Positions 55,025 through 63,521 of a stretch of 64,000 nt of DNA are shown here, in pieces (the stretch's first letter is position 1; every line of letters begins with the position of its first letter). The notes under the pieces were generated by a model. The model saw nothing but the letters and a program-made list of their open reading frames with translations. It did no database searches and was not told where the DNA came from. Source of the stretch: Lachnospiraceae bacterium. Its GTDB lineage: Bacteria; Bacillota; Clostridia; Lachnospirales; Lachnospiraceae. The stretch lies in assembly GCA_022791975.1 (NCBI GenBank), contig JAAWAC010000014.1, positions 1 through 64,000 on the forward strand, read 5' to 3'. The position numbers and the translations under genes were made by a program.

Positions 55025-56320
55025 TCACTCCACCTCTATATCCTGTACCATGACTGGTTTCCCCGTCTCCTGGTACAACCTCACCAGAGAGCTCCAATCC
55101 CCATAATAAGCGTCGCTAAATCCCATCGCCGGATACATATCTGGCCCATCATCGTAAATCCCATTCCCATTCTCAATAAACCACTTCTTCACCCTCTTAT
55201 ACCGCTCATATAGCTCTGGCCGCATGGAAGAAAAAGTCGCCTCCATTAAAGGATGCGGCCGCCAAAGCAACACCGCGTCCTCCCTTTTTGCAAAAAAATG
55301 AAACACCCGCTCAAGCTTCCCCAGATAGGCCTCGCTCTCGTTAAGCATCCCGCCCAGGCTGGTATTATACAAAATAACTTTCTTTCCCTCTGCCTTTCTT
55401 CTCCACTCCTTTGGCACCTCCACGTCCCCCTGGCTTGCCGCCCGCACCTTATCAAACTTCGGGGAACCCAGAGGAAGCAGCTTGGACGAAATGTCCACCT
55501 GGGGAAAATGCTTCTTAAAATGCTGAATGTACTGCTCCTTCTCACTCTCATTCTGCACAATCACATAGTCCGCATTCCAGACCCCTTTAGCCAGAGCCAT
55601 TCCCTCCGGAACACTTTCTCCAGCGCAGACAAAGTAGGGAATATACACCAGTTTTTCTGTAAATTTCTTTAAATTTTCCGAATAAAAATATGGGTGAACG
55701 CTGGTCACATAATTCCCGTCGTCATAAGGGTTATGAATAAACACCATATCTGGCCGCCGCAGCTCAAAATTGTATGAACCATAATCTGTCACTTCCACTT
55801 CATCCGGAAACAGCTCTCCCTCATGGTGCACTTCTCCAAAGCTCAGATCCGGCTTCCTGTCATAATAGGGAATGGGAATCACATACACATCTGCCTCCTC
55901 ATCCTCTCCAGCTGCCTTCCAAACACTCTCCAGAGAATCCCACATGGAAGCTTTATAGGGAAGGAAAACCACCTCCAGCCTGTCTGGCACATCCCGCCCC
56001 AGTTGACGGCGGATACGTCCCAACTGCTGTTTCAGCTCCTTTACCTGCCCTCTGCGGGCGGATGGATCTTGCAAAGCCAAAGTTAGTTGATACAAACTCT
56101 CACAAAAAAGCTCCAACTCTTTTACCGTGCTGGTTCCCTCTCCATACAAACTTTCTATCGTGGTTCCCACCTGGATAGCCGCCTCCTGGCTGTCTGCCAA
56201 AAGTTTCATAATCTCTGGCTCATTCACAGAATTTTTCAACAAGGCCTTTTCCAGCACCTTGTGAGCTCCTTCCAGGAGATCTATCGTGGAAAATAATTGT
56301 TTTCTCACAGTACGGCTCAT
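55025..56320 (-). CDS. CDP-glycerol glycerophosphotransferase-like protein
   Basis: This 431-residue protein has an N-terminal helical stretch of about 100 residues. The remainder resembles the TagF/TagB group: VFLPYKASMWDSLESVW, YVIVQNESEKEQYI, VILYNTSLGG and the active-site-like LLWRPHPLMEAT. The family moves polyol phosphate from a CDP donor, which fits the two cytidylyltransferase-like genes upstream. The ATG at 56320 has AGAGGGG 8 bases upstream; the track start is 21 codons earlier. Confidence 0.75.
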   Translation of the reverse strand: MSRTVRKQLFSTIDLLEGAHKVLEKALLKNSVNEPEIMKLLADSQEAAIQVGTTIESLYGEGTSTVKELELFCESLYQLTLALQDPSARRGQVKELKQQLGRIRRQLGRDVPDRLEVVFLPYKASMWDSLESVWKAAGEDEEADVYVIPIPYYDRKPDLSFGEVHHEGELFPDEVEVTDYGSYNFELRRPDMVFIHNPYDDGNYVTSVHPYFYSENLKKFTEKLVYIPYFVCAGESVPEGMALAKGVWNADYVIVQNESEKEQYIQHFKKHFPQVDISSKLLPLGSPKFDKVRAASQGDVEVPKEWRRKAEGKKVILYNTSLGGMLNESEAYLGKLERVFHFFAKREDAVLLWRPHPLMEATFSSMRPELYERYKRVKKWFIENGNGIYDDGPDMYPAMGFSDAYYGDWSSLVRLYQETGKPVMVQDIEVE

Positions 56321-56400
56321 ACTCTCTGCCCCTCTCTGATAATCATCTCCAATAGCTATTGCCACTGGCGACTCTCCATCCACCTTTCAGATATTCCAGC

Positions 56401-57117
56401 TTATTCCCGAATCCATTCTGCCTTCCTGGAATTCAGCAAGGCCTCAAAAATCTCCAGATCCGCCACGGACGTCAGCTTAATATTTTTCTCCGACCCCAGA
56501 CAAAAGTACAGCTGATGGCCCAACTCAATCAACAGAGTACAAGTGGCCACCGTATTGGTGATCCCCCTCTTTAACGCCTCCTCATGAGCTCGCACCAGGG
56601 TTCCCACAGACGCACATTGCGGAGTCTGGGTAATCTTTAAATTATCCCGGGAAATCTGCATCTTAGAGGAGCTCCCATCCTCCGTACACAGCATGGCAGA
56701 GGTACACTGAACCACGGAAATGGCGTTTCCGTACTGCCCGGCCACCCGAATACAGTCCGAGATAATTTCCTCCGAAACCATAGGCCGTATGGCATCATGT
56801 ATCAAAATCAGGTCCTCCTCCTCATGGCGGGAGGCAATGTCATACACCCCACCCCGAATGGAATCCTGGCCGTTTGCACCGCCGGGAACAATATTCTCCA
56901 GCTTTGTTATGCCAAAGGTTCTGCAATAGGCCGCCAAAATCTGATCCCAGCCCTCCACACAAACCACCACAATCCCATCAATGCAGGGATGATTTTGAAA
57001 AGCCTCCAGGGTATAGATAATCACCGGCTTGTCATAGACATTGATAAATTGCTTGGGAATATCCTGGTGCATCCGCTGTCCCGAGCCTCCTGCTATAATC
57101 AGCGCTATATTTTTCAC
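56401..57117 (-). CDS. IspD-family cytidylyltransferase (copy 1)
   Basis: This 238-residue protein is of the IspD/TarI family, which makes CDP-alditols. The nucleotide loop is intact (IAGGSGQRMHQDIPKQF), as are HDAIRPMV and TQTPQ. The downstream TDD-type metal motif is replaced (NTVATCTLLIELG). I choose the GTG at 57117 with GGAGG 8 bases upstream; no ATG fits. Location in a glycan island makes a CDP-ribitol- or CDP-glycerol-type product more likely than isoprenoid synthesis. Confidence 0.8.
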   Translation of the reverse strand: MKNIALIIAGGSGQRMHQDIPKQFINVYDKPVIIYTLEAFQNHPCIDGIVVVCVEGWDQILAAYCRTFGITKLENIVPGGANGQDSIRGGVYDIASRHEEEDLILIHDAIRPMVSEEIISDCIRVAGQYGNAISVVQCTSAMLCTEDGSSSKMQISRDNLKITQTPQCASVGTLVRAHEEALKRGITNTVATCTLLIELGHQLYFCLGSEKNIKLTSVADLEIFEALLNSRKAEWIRE

Positions 57118-57187
57118 CCTCGGCACCTCCAACTTCTCTCACATCCTGCCACATGCACGAAAAAACAAAAGAGACGAATCGCCCAAT

Positions 57188-57880
57188 CTACATCATACGA
57201 TAGAGCGCCTTAAACATCTCCACATCCTCCAAGGCATTTACCTTGATATTAAAATCCGAGCCCTTGGAAAAATAGACCGTCTCCCCCATGCGGGCCAGCA
57301 AACTATTATTATCCATACAATGGATAATTCCCTTTTCAATGGCCTCCCGGTGCATCCGCTCCAGATAATCCAGCCGGTAGGATTGAGGTGTCTGAATTCT
57401 CCGAATGCTGTATCTGGAAATACTTTCCTTCCCACTGCAACCGTCCTCTGTCATCATCACCGTATCGGTAGAACGCACAGCCGCCACACCCATTCCCTTT
57501 TTTCGGCAAGTCCGGATGCTGTCTGAAATTAAATCCTGCGTAACCAACGGACGAATAGCATCATGCACCACAACCACATCATCCGGCCTACCGTGCTTTG
57601 CCAGCCACTGAATTCCTCTCCAGCTGGACTCCTGCCCGTCAGCTCCACCCTCTACAATGGCTGTCAGCTTTGTAATATCAAACTGCTTGGCATAAGCCTT
57701 TACCATCTCCTGCCAGCCTGGCAAACAGGAGACGATCACCTGGTCAATCTCTACATGCTGTTGAAAAGCCTGTAGGGTATATACAATCACAGGCCGATTC
57801 TCCACAATTACAAACTGCTTGGGAATATCCATCTGAAACTGTGGATCCAAACCGGCTGCCAATATCAATCCTATATTCAT
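57188..57880 (-). CDS. IspD-family protein with degenerate nucleotide loop (copy 2)
   Basis: This ~230-residue paralogue of the next gene keeps PKQF, HDAIRPLV and IQTPQSY, but the GxGxR nucleotide loop is changed to AAGLDPQFQMDIPKQ, without the catalytic Arg. It retains an Asp in CMDNNSLLARMG, where copy 1 has lost it. It may be inactive, or function only with copy 1. The ATG at 57880 has GGAAG 6 bases upstream. First gene of the island. Confidence 0.75.
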   Translation of the reverse strand: MNIGLILAAGLDPQFQMDIPKQFVIVENRPVIVYTLQAFQQHVEIDQVIVSCLPGWQEMVKAYAKQFDITKLTAIVEGGADGQESSWRGIQWLAKHGRPDDVVVVHDAIRPLVTQDLISDSIRTCRKKGMGVAAVRSTDTVMMTEDGCSGKESISRYSIRRIQTPQSYRLDYLERMHREAIEKGIIHCMDNNSLLARMGETVYFSKGSDFNIKVNALEDVEMFKALYRMM

Positions 57881-57956
57881 TCCATTCTTCCTTTGCAGAA
57901 CTTTTTTCAACTCCTCTACTGACCAAATTCCACAAGGGTCCTTTCTTTCACCATAT

Positions 57957-58053
57957 TATTTATAAAATATAATATATAAACTTTATTCTATGTCTCATTC
58001 TAACATTATCAACCATGACAAAGCAACATATTTATAAAATATAATATATAAAC
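57957..58053. repeat. 25-bp AT-only direct repeat (two copies)
   Basis: TATTTATAAAATATAATATATAAAC occurs identically (25 bases) at 57957-57981 and 58029-58053, 72 bp apart. It lies in the 396-bp divergent spacer upstream of the glycan island and the C39 gene. Each copy includes TATAAT-like hexamers, so they may be duplicated promoters of the island. No gene is seen in the spacer. Confidence 0.75.
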
Positions 58054-58165
58054 CTTTATGCTTTCCATCTATCCATCTACTTTTTTGTATATCGGCATCT
58101 ATACAAAAAAAATAAGTTCTGCCTCTCTCCCTGATAATACCATTTATCCAAATATCAGTTCCAAT

Positions 58166-58195
58166 GTATACACAGACCAAGTATACGCAGACCAA
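58166..58195. repeat. Two 15-bp tandem repeats
   Basis: GTATACACAGACCAA is followed directly by GTATACGCAGACCAA, one mismatch. Each contains the palindrome GTATAC. It lies in the spacer between the divergent transcripts. Confidence 0.7.
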
Positions 58196-58306
58196 CTCCC
58201 ATAGACTCCTCTTTGCCTAATATCCCATCCCACAAAAATTTCCATCCCAAAGGGGCTTCCCAACTATCCCAACATCGTATATAATAAGTGAATACCAAAA
58301 TGCTTT

Positions 58307-59242
58307 ATGGAGAAAGATATACTTATGGTAACTCACAAGCATTCCTATAAACAGAAAACAAAACAAAAAACAAAGGACCCTTCTCTGCTGCTAATTCCAG
58401 CCATTGTCGCATGTGCCCTGGTTATGCTTGGCAGCTTATACACGGCCCTTCCTTTTACTATGGAAGATATTTTGCAGCATATGAAGGAGACAGGTTCCCA
58501 CATATCCCGGCAGTTATCCTCCGCCACAGAAACCCTGGCCTTTCAGCTAAATCAGTCTAAGACCTCCTCCCTGAAAAGCAGCAACAGCATCTGGTGGATG
58601 AAAAGCGCTCCTGTAAGCACCACTCCCTATGTGGAATATACAGGAGAACGAGGCAGCGTGTCTTCCCTCTACGCGGAGGATGGGGAAGCTCTTGACCAGG
58701 CTTATCTGTTTATGTTGGACACCGGTATCGGCCCCATGCTCTATTATCACCAGGGAGACAGTCGCTGGGGCAATTTCCTCTATGGGGACAACGATCCCCT
58801 ATACAAATATGGCTGCGGACCCACAGCTGTTGCCATGGTGATCAACAGCTTTAGTCCCTATCCCGTGGACCCTACGGATCTGGCAGAATGGTCTGCTGAG
58901 AACGGTTATTATGCCCTTCACAGTGGTTCTTATCACGATCTGATTCCAGAGTCCCTGGAAGCCTATGGGCTTACGGTGAAAAGTGTCACCGATCGTTCCA
59001 CTGAAAATGTCTCAGAGCTTCTCTCCTCGGGACATATCCTGGTAGCCCTTATGGGGCAGGGTACTTTTACAAGAAACGGCCATTTTGTCCTGATCACCAA
59101 GCTTCTGGACAATGGCAACGTGACCATTGCCGATCCGGCAAACTATGAAAACTGCACCATGGAATGGGATCTTTCCCTGCTGCTGAAAGAACTGAAAAAA
59201 AGCTATGACTGCGGCGGTCCTCTCTGGGCCGTAGAGCCATAG
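58307..59242 (+). CDS. C39-family peptidase, membrane-anchored
   Basis: This 311-residue protein has one N-terminal transmembrane helix (LLLIPAIVACALVMLGSLY, about residues 26-44). A serine-rich stalk follows, then a C39-like cysteine-peptidase domain outside the cell: catalytic Cys in YKYGCGPTAVAMV, His in RNGHFVLITKL, Asp/Asn in TIADPANYE. The QGDSRW entry motif is typical. The second ATG at 58325 has GGAG 12 bases upstream, so the true start could be either. It is the only plus-strand gene here; it may trim cell-wall or surface proteins. Confidence 0.83.
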   Translation: MEKDILMVTHKHSYKQKTKQKTKDPSLLLIPAIVACALVMLGSLYTALPFTMEDILQHMKETGSHISRQLSSATETLAFQLNQSKTSSLKSSNSIWWMKSAPVSTTPYVEYTGERGSVSSLYAEDGEALDQAYLFMLDTGIGPMLYYHQGDSRWGNFLYGDNDPLYKYGCGPTAVAMVINSFSPYPVDPTDLAEWSAENGYYALHSGSYHDLIPESLEAYGLTVKSVTDRSTENVSELLSSGHILVALMGQGTFTRNGHFVLITKLLDNGNVTIADPANYENCTMEWDLSLLLKELKKSYDCGGPLWAVEP

Positions 59243-59260
59243 CTATTTTCCATATTTTAA

Positions 59261-59277
59261 ATGCCGCTTCGCGGCAT
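59261..59277 (-). terminator. Terminator of the FliD-like gene
   Basis: ATGCCGC and GCGGCAT pair over 7 bp. On the minus strand TTTAAAAT follows. It lies between the converging C39 and FliD-like genes. Confidence 0.6.
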
Positions 59278-59291
59278 CAGCCTCAATCTTC

Positions 59292-60236
59292 TTATCCGAT
59301 GGTGTTCAAAAGCATCCCAACCGCATAATAATTGGTCAGATTAAAGGCTCCGCCCTTTGCGAAATTTGCAAAAGATGTAAGAGAATCCGGTAAAGACGCC
59401 TTGCTAACCGCAGAGGATTTATTGCTGGAACTGCTGGAGCTAGTCTTGTCGCTTTCCTCCGTGCTGGTGTCCTTGCCAGAACCCATGATCCGGTCTACCG
59501 GAGAATCCAGAATGTACGTAGCTCTCCGTCCTACACGGTCTGCCATGCCATACTGGCCGCCAACTACTTCCTTTACCAGGTCATAGCCTTTCTCAAGAGT
59601 ATCCGTAAGCTTCTCCTCATCCACAGACAAGAATCCATCCTTGTCTTTGCTCAGACCAATGGTCTTTAAGGCCTTGTCGGTCGTAACTCCCCTCTGGAAT
59701 GCCGCCAAATCCTCAGCAGCCGTTGCAGTAGCGCCATTGTTGTTTTTCAGATAGGACAGAGTATTGTTGTACTCCTTGACAAATTTGTCAATCGCAGATA
59801 CAATGTTTCCTGCTGCCTTCTCAACTGCTTCCTGCGTAGCCTTAATCTCATCTGCATTGCCGCCTTCTACTGCCTTCTCAGCATCCATAAGGGCCTGCTC
59901 ATACTTTGCGAACACATTGTCCTCATTTTCCATGCGAAGGGCCATAGACGCCTCTTCCAGATCCTCCAGAGCTACCTGATAGCCCCGCAGATATCCGGCA
60001 CCCGTGGCTGCTGTGCCATAATTGGTCTTATTGGTACTGGAGGTACTGCTTGAGCTGGAGGTTTTATCCGTACTGGTAGTACCCTCTTTAATTCCAAGAG
60101 ACTCTTTCAGCTCTTCCGCTTTTTTATTGGCGCTGTCAGTCCATGATTCATAGTCATTACCGCCATTATAGCCGGTATTATAATGAAAGCCATAACCGTA
60201 ATCTGTGCCTACACCGCCGATTCCACCTGTTGCCAT
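59292..60236 (-). CDS. Short FliD C-terminal-domain-like protein
   Basis: This 314-residue protein has a glycine- and tyrosine-rich N-terminus, a serine/threonine-rich linker (about residues 50-75) and a helical core. The region IDKFVKEYNNTLSYLKNN ... ALKTIGLSKDKDGFLSVDE ... KLTDTLEKG matches the C-terminal half of flagellar caps (FliD). FliD is usually 450 residues or more, so the N-terminal half is missing. It could be a minor filament protein or cap fragment. The Ser/Thr linker is a possible glycan site. A good AAAGGAG precedes ATG. Confidence 0.65.
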   Translation of the reverse strand: MATGGIGGVGTDYGYGFHYNTGYNGGNDYESWTDSANKKAEELKESLGIKEGTTSTDKTSSSSSTSSTNKTNYGTAATGAGYLRGYQVALEDLEEASMALRMENEDNVFAKYEQALMDAEKAVEGGNADEIKATQEAVEKAAGNIVSAIDKFVKEYNNTLSYLKNNNGATATAAEDLAAFQRGVTTDKALKTIGLSKDKDGFLSVDEEKLTDTLEKGYDLVKEVVGGQYGMADRVGRRATYILDSPVDRIMGSGKDTSTEESDKTSSSSSSNKSSAVSKASLPDSLTSFANFAKGGAFNLTNYYAVGMLLNTIG

Positions 60237-60378
60237 ATGTTTCTCCTTTCCGGTAAAATATACCTATTTTATCTTACATCTTTATATATCGCCTTTTTTT
60301 AAGAGATTATAAGTTTCCCAGGGCACTTTTACACACTGTTCCAGAAAAAATATCCCATATCCGTCGCTTTCCTTTCCC

Positions 60379-61464
60379 CTACAGAACCTGCTTTAAACGC
60401 TCCTTTGCCGGAGCATAGCCGGCCCCCGCAGCTATCCGATAATACTTCACCGCCAAGTCCCTCTGCCCGGACACCTCATACCAGGCCCCCAGGTTATAAG
60501 CCGCCTTAAAGCTTCCGGTTCCCACCACTCCCCCAAGCTCTGGCCGCTCTCCTAACTTCAGACATTTTTGGTAGGAGCTTTCAATCCGGGGAAGCAAAGA
60601 AATATACTTTTCCACATGAGATAACACCCGCTTCATATAAAAAAGGCCACATACAAAGCAGAAATCTGACCAGCCTCCCAAAGCCTCTTCTTCCTGCTCC
60701 ACCACAGCCGCTGCCTCGTCCAGGCAAGCATTGGTGCCCACATCCAAAAGCGTATACAAGTAAAGCACCACTCCTCCGGGACGGTATGCCTCCTTACTTT
60801 GGGAAAGCCGGTAAAAACTGCGAAAATAGGGGAGGCTCTCCTCCAGACGCTTTAAATTGCGCAGAGTGGATGCCAGCTGGAATTGGTAATAGCCATCCTC
60901 CGGCTCCTCCTTGGCCACCTCCAATAGATAAGGCAGATTCCTTTCCCCCTTGTCCGCATAGAGGTATCCGTCATGATCTGCCTCCAAAGGTAAGGAATAG
61001 CAAGGGTAATCCCCTTTCGGCTGTTCATGGATTCTCCCCGTATACCGAACACCCCGGGGAAGAAAACGGGGGAGCACAGAAGTGCTGGTGCTAATCCCCT
61101 CATCATCCTGATAAGCATCATACCGCAAAAGCCCCCCCAGCCATGGCTGAGATCGTTCCTCCAAAGCCTTCACAGCCCGCTCCAGCTTCTTTCTGCTACA
61201 GGGCCGGAGATATTCATCCCCATCCAAAATCAGATTCCAGTCACCATCTGAATGGTCCAGGGCAAAATTCCGGGCTGCTGAGAAATCATTTACCCATGAA
61301 AAAGAGAGGACCTGGGCTCCCAGCTCCTCCGCAATCTCCCTGGTCTTGTCTTCCGAACCAGTATCCACAACAATGATTGCATCCACCAGAGGCTTTGCTG
61401 CCTTTAGGCAACGCTCCAGCGAACGCTCCTCATTTTTTACAATCATCACCAGATTTATTTTCAT
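60379..61464 (-). CDS. GT2 glycosyltransferase with C-terminal TPR region
   Basis: This 361-residue GT-A enzyme has INLVMIVKNEERSLERCL, VVDTGSEDKT and LILDGDEYLRP. After residue 200 come helical TPR-like repeats (EDGYYQFQLASTLRNLKRLEE, AAYNLGAWYEVSGQ). This architecture is that of SunS-like and flagellin/protein glycosyltransferases, where the TPRs hold the protein acceptor. It overlaps the PilZ gene by 4 bp. A role in glycosylating a flagellar protein is inferred from context. Confidence 0.82.
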   Translation of the reverse strand: MKINLVMIVKNEERSLERCLKAAKPLVDAIIVVDTGSEDKTREIAEELGAQVLSFSWVNDFSAARNFALDHSDGDWNLILDGDEYLRPCSRKKLERAVKALEERSQPWLGGLLRYDAYQDDEGISTSTSVLPRFLPRGVRYTGRIHEQPKGDYPCYSLPLEADHDGYLYADKGERNLPYLLEVAKEEPEDGYYQFQLASTLRNLKRLEESLPYFRSFYRLSQSKEAYRPGGVVLYLYTLLDVGTNACLDEAAAVVEQEEEALGGWSDFCFVCGLFYMKRVLSHVEKYISLLPRIESSYQKCLKLGERPELGGVVGTGSFKAAYNLGAWYEVSGQRDLAVKYYRIAAGAGYAPAKERLKQVL

Positions 61465-62108
61465 GACAGAGGCTCTTCCCAGATTTCTTCTTTTTTCTGC
61501 CGCTCCATCCTGCGCTTTCTTTGATTTACATAGACAAAATTTCGGATATCTGCTTCCACATCCGGTGGATTATCCACAAATTTGCAGCCGTAGCCATAGC
61601 CTCCATAAATCTCTTGTACCCGCAGGACCTGGGCAGTCACCCGGTGTGTCTCTGTTTTAAAGCAATAGGTAAAGGCAAAGTGCTGGCCCCGTATCATTTT
61701 CTGGGTAGTCACCAAAAACAGACCACCAGCGCTAATGTTCTGAATGGTGGCCGTAATAAACCGTCCATCATCTGTCACAAATTCCTCTGTAATATGTACC
61801 TTTACCCGCAGATCCTTTTGCCTCTGGACAGACTCATAGATTTTCAGGATCTCACATTCCCCCATCCAGGGCTCTCCAGTTTCATAATAGCGTGGATTCT
61901 TCTTCAGCTCAATCTCACACAGGCACCGTACACATCCCTGCCTGGCATCATAAAAGTCCACCAGCGTCTTTAGTCTGGCGTTGCGCAGCTTGGAGGTCTT
62001 GAAAAAAAGATGAAGAAAATCCTCCTCTACCTCCTCTACCCGCGCCCGCGACAAGGGGCGTTTATCCGAGCCATACACCAGACAGCTCTCACAGTTTGAC
62101 AATCTCAT
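61461..62108 (-). CDS. PilZ-domain c-di-GMP receptor-like protein
   Basis: This 215-residue protein has an N-terminal unknown region with two cysteines (NCESC) and a C-terminal PilZ domain. The c-di-GMP signature is partly kept: QRQKDLR, with one extra residue compared with RxxxR, and NISAGGLF in place of D/NxSxxG. The 3' end of the gene overlaps the TPR glycosyltransferase start, so the two are coupled. It could link c-di-GMP, made or degraded by the protein at 30.4 kb, to glycosylation or motility. Confidence 0.8.
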   Translation of the reverse strand: MRLSNCESCLVYGSDKRPLSRARVEEVEEDFLHLFFKTSKLRNARLKTLVDFYDARQGCVRCLCEIELKKNPRYYETGEPWMGECEILKIYESVQRQKDLRVKVHITEEFVTDDGRFITATIQNISAGGLFLVTTQKMIRGQHFAFTYCFKTETHRVTAQVLRVQEIYGGYGYGCKFVDNPPDVEADIRNFVYVNQRKRRMERQKKEEIWEEPLS

Positions 62109-62145
62109 CTATGCGCTCCTCCCTTTAATCAGCTGTATCCTAAAA

Positions 62146-63081
62146 TTATATCGTAATGCTTCCTACCTGGCTGCTGGCATTCATCAGCATCTGAAGCCGT
62201 AACAGCTCCACCAGATTATAAAAGCTGCTTTTATCAATGGTCACCGTATCCTGGCTGCCGCCCTGGGCCGTCCCATACAGCATCCCCATCATATTGGCCG
62301 AGGACCCATACAAGGTGGACATGCCAAACAGACTCCCCATACCGGTCATCGCCGACATGCCATAGCCACTTCCCATCCCTGACAGTCCCCAGGTGCCGTA
62401 CATACCTCCTAAATTGGACATGGCGGACGTGCCATAGGCGCTGTTTCCATAGCCGGAATATCCTGACGTGCCGTAGAGACTCCCCAGAGCCGAGGACCCA
62501 TATATTCCTCCCAGACCAGTCATGGCCGATGTGCCATAGCCACTCGTCACGTTACCTGCAAAGAGAGGAGACCCCTCCAGGTAGGAGAGAACTTTCTGCA
62601 CATAATTCTGGGTCTCCGCATAGGGAGGAATCCCACCATATTTCTCCACACTGCCAGGACCTGCATTGTATGCTGCCAGGGCCAGGCTCACATTGCCTCC
62701 AAACCGATCCAGATTTCCCTTCAGATACTTGGCTCCCCCCAAAATATTCTGTCGGGCATCAAAGGGATTGGTTACACCCAGGGAGTTAGCCGTCCCCGGC
62801 ATCAGCTGCATAACTCCCATGGCTCCTGCACTGGAAACCGCATTGGCATTAAAATTGGACTCTGCCTTTGCCACTGCCTTTAAAAGATCTACGGAAATAT
62901 CATAGGCCCAAGCTGCCTCCTCAAAAATGGCATCCATGCTCCCTGCCCCGCTCTCCGCATTCTCTGCTGCTTCAGAAAGTGCTGCGGTAAAAGTCCCCGA
63001 AACTGCCTCTTTGTCTCTATACTCCTGCTCAATGGGCGCCATGGTTCCATAAAGTCCCACCGCCGATGTAGTTATTTCCAT
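62146..63081 (-). CDS. Lytic transglycosylase with Gly/Tyr/Ser-rich tail
   Basis: This 311-residue protein is preferred from the ATG at 63081 with AGAGGAG upstream. The SLT domain (about residues 65-180) has [16 protein letters not shown] (catalytic Glu), [10 protein letters not shown] and [10 protein letters not shown]. No clear signal peptide is seen. The last ~130 residues are a low-complexity G/Y/S/M-rich tail ([14 protein letters not shown] and similar). It cuts peptidoglycan, possibly to let the flagellum pass. A tail like this may bind or self-assemble; unusual. Confidence 0.82.
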   Translation of the reverse strand: MEITTSAVGLYGTMAPIEQEYRDKEAVSGTFTAALSEAAENAESGAGSMDAIFEEAAWAYDISVDLLKAVAKAESNFNANAVSSAGAMGVMQLMPGTANSLGVTNPFDARQNILGGAKYLKGNLDRFGGNVSLALAAYNAGPGSVEKYGGIPPYAETQNYVQKVLSYLEGSPLFAGNVTSGYGTSAMTGLGGIYGSSALGSLYGTSGYSGYGNSAYGTSAMSNLGGMYGTWGLSGMGSGYGMSAMTGMGSLFGMSTLYGSSANMMGMLYGTAQGGSQDTVTIDKSSFYNLVELLRLQMLMNASSQVGSITI

Positions 63082-63173
63082 AATTGCCTTACTCCTCTTT
63101 CTATCATAATCTCTCCGCCCCAAAGCCTAAAGCTTCTTAAAGGGCCACTCTCACAGATCTCACAAGCCATCTG

Positions 63174-63521
63174 TCAATCTGAAATTTCTCCCTCATCATC
63201 CAACAGCTCCGGCGCCCCTGTGTCTTCTTCCTCCGGCGCGGTCTGTTCTCTTTCTGGTATGTAGCCCAGAAAATACAGATAGATATCCACAATAGCCTGA
63301 TACAGCTCCATAGGAATTTCCGCTCCCAACTGAAGCTGGGTTAACAGGGTAGCCAGGGAATCGTCCTCATAGACGGGCACTCCTGCCGCCATGGCCGTCT
63401 CCGTGATCCGCTCTGCCAAATATCCCATACCGGAAGCCACAATCACCGGGGCCCCGTTTTTATCCGGATTGTACTTTAAGGCAACAGCCTTCTGCTTCAT
63501 TAAATCATCAAATTCTGACAT
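63174..63521 (-). CDS. FlhB C-terminal-domain homologue (FhlX-type)
   Basis: This 115-residue protein resembles only the cytoplasmic end of FlhB/YscU. The family's NPTH site is replaced by YNPDKNGAP, and PVYEDDSLATLLTQL follows, as in short FlhB-like proteins found near fliK. It lacks the membrane part, so it may act as a switch or chaperone in export-specificity control. Its start overlaps the preceding FliK-like gene by 14 bp. Confidence 0.8.
   Translation of the reverse strand: MSEFDDLMKQKAVALKYNPDKNGAPVIVASGMGYLAERITETAMAAGVPVYEDDSLATLLTQLQLGAEIPMELYQAIVDIYLYFLGYIPEREQTAPEEEDTGAPELLDDEGEISD

Noticed and set aside
60237-60378. Sigma-28 flagellar promoter before the FliD-like gene
   Set aside because: GGCGATAT resembles part of the -10 element, but no TAAA box occurs at the right distance.
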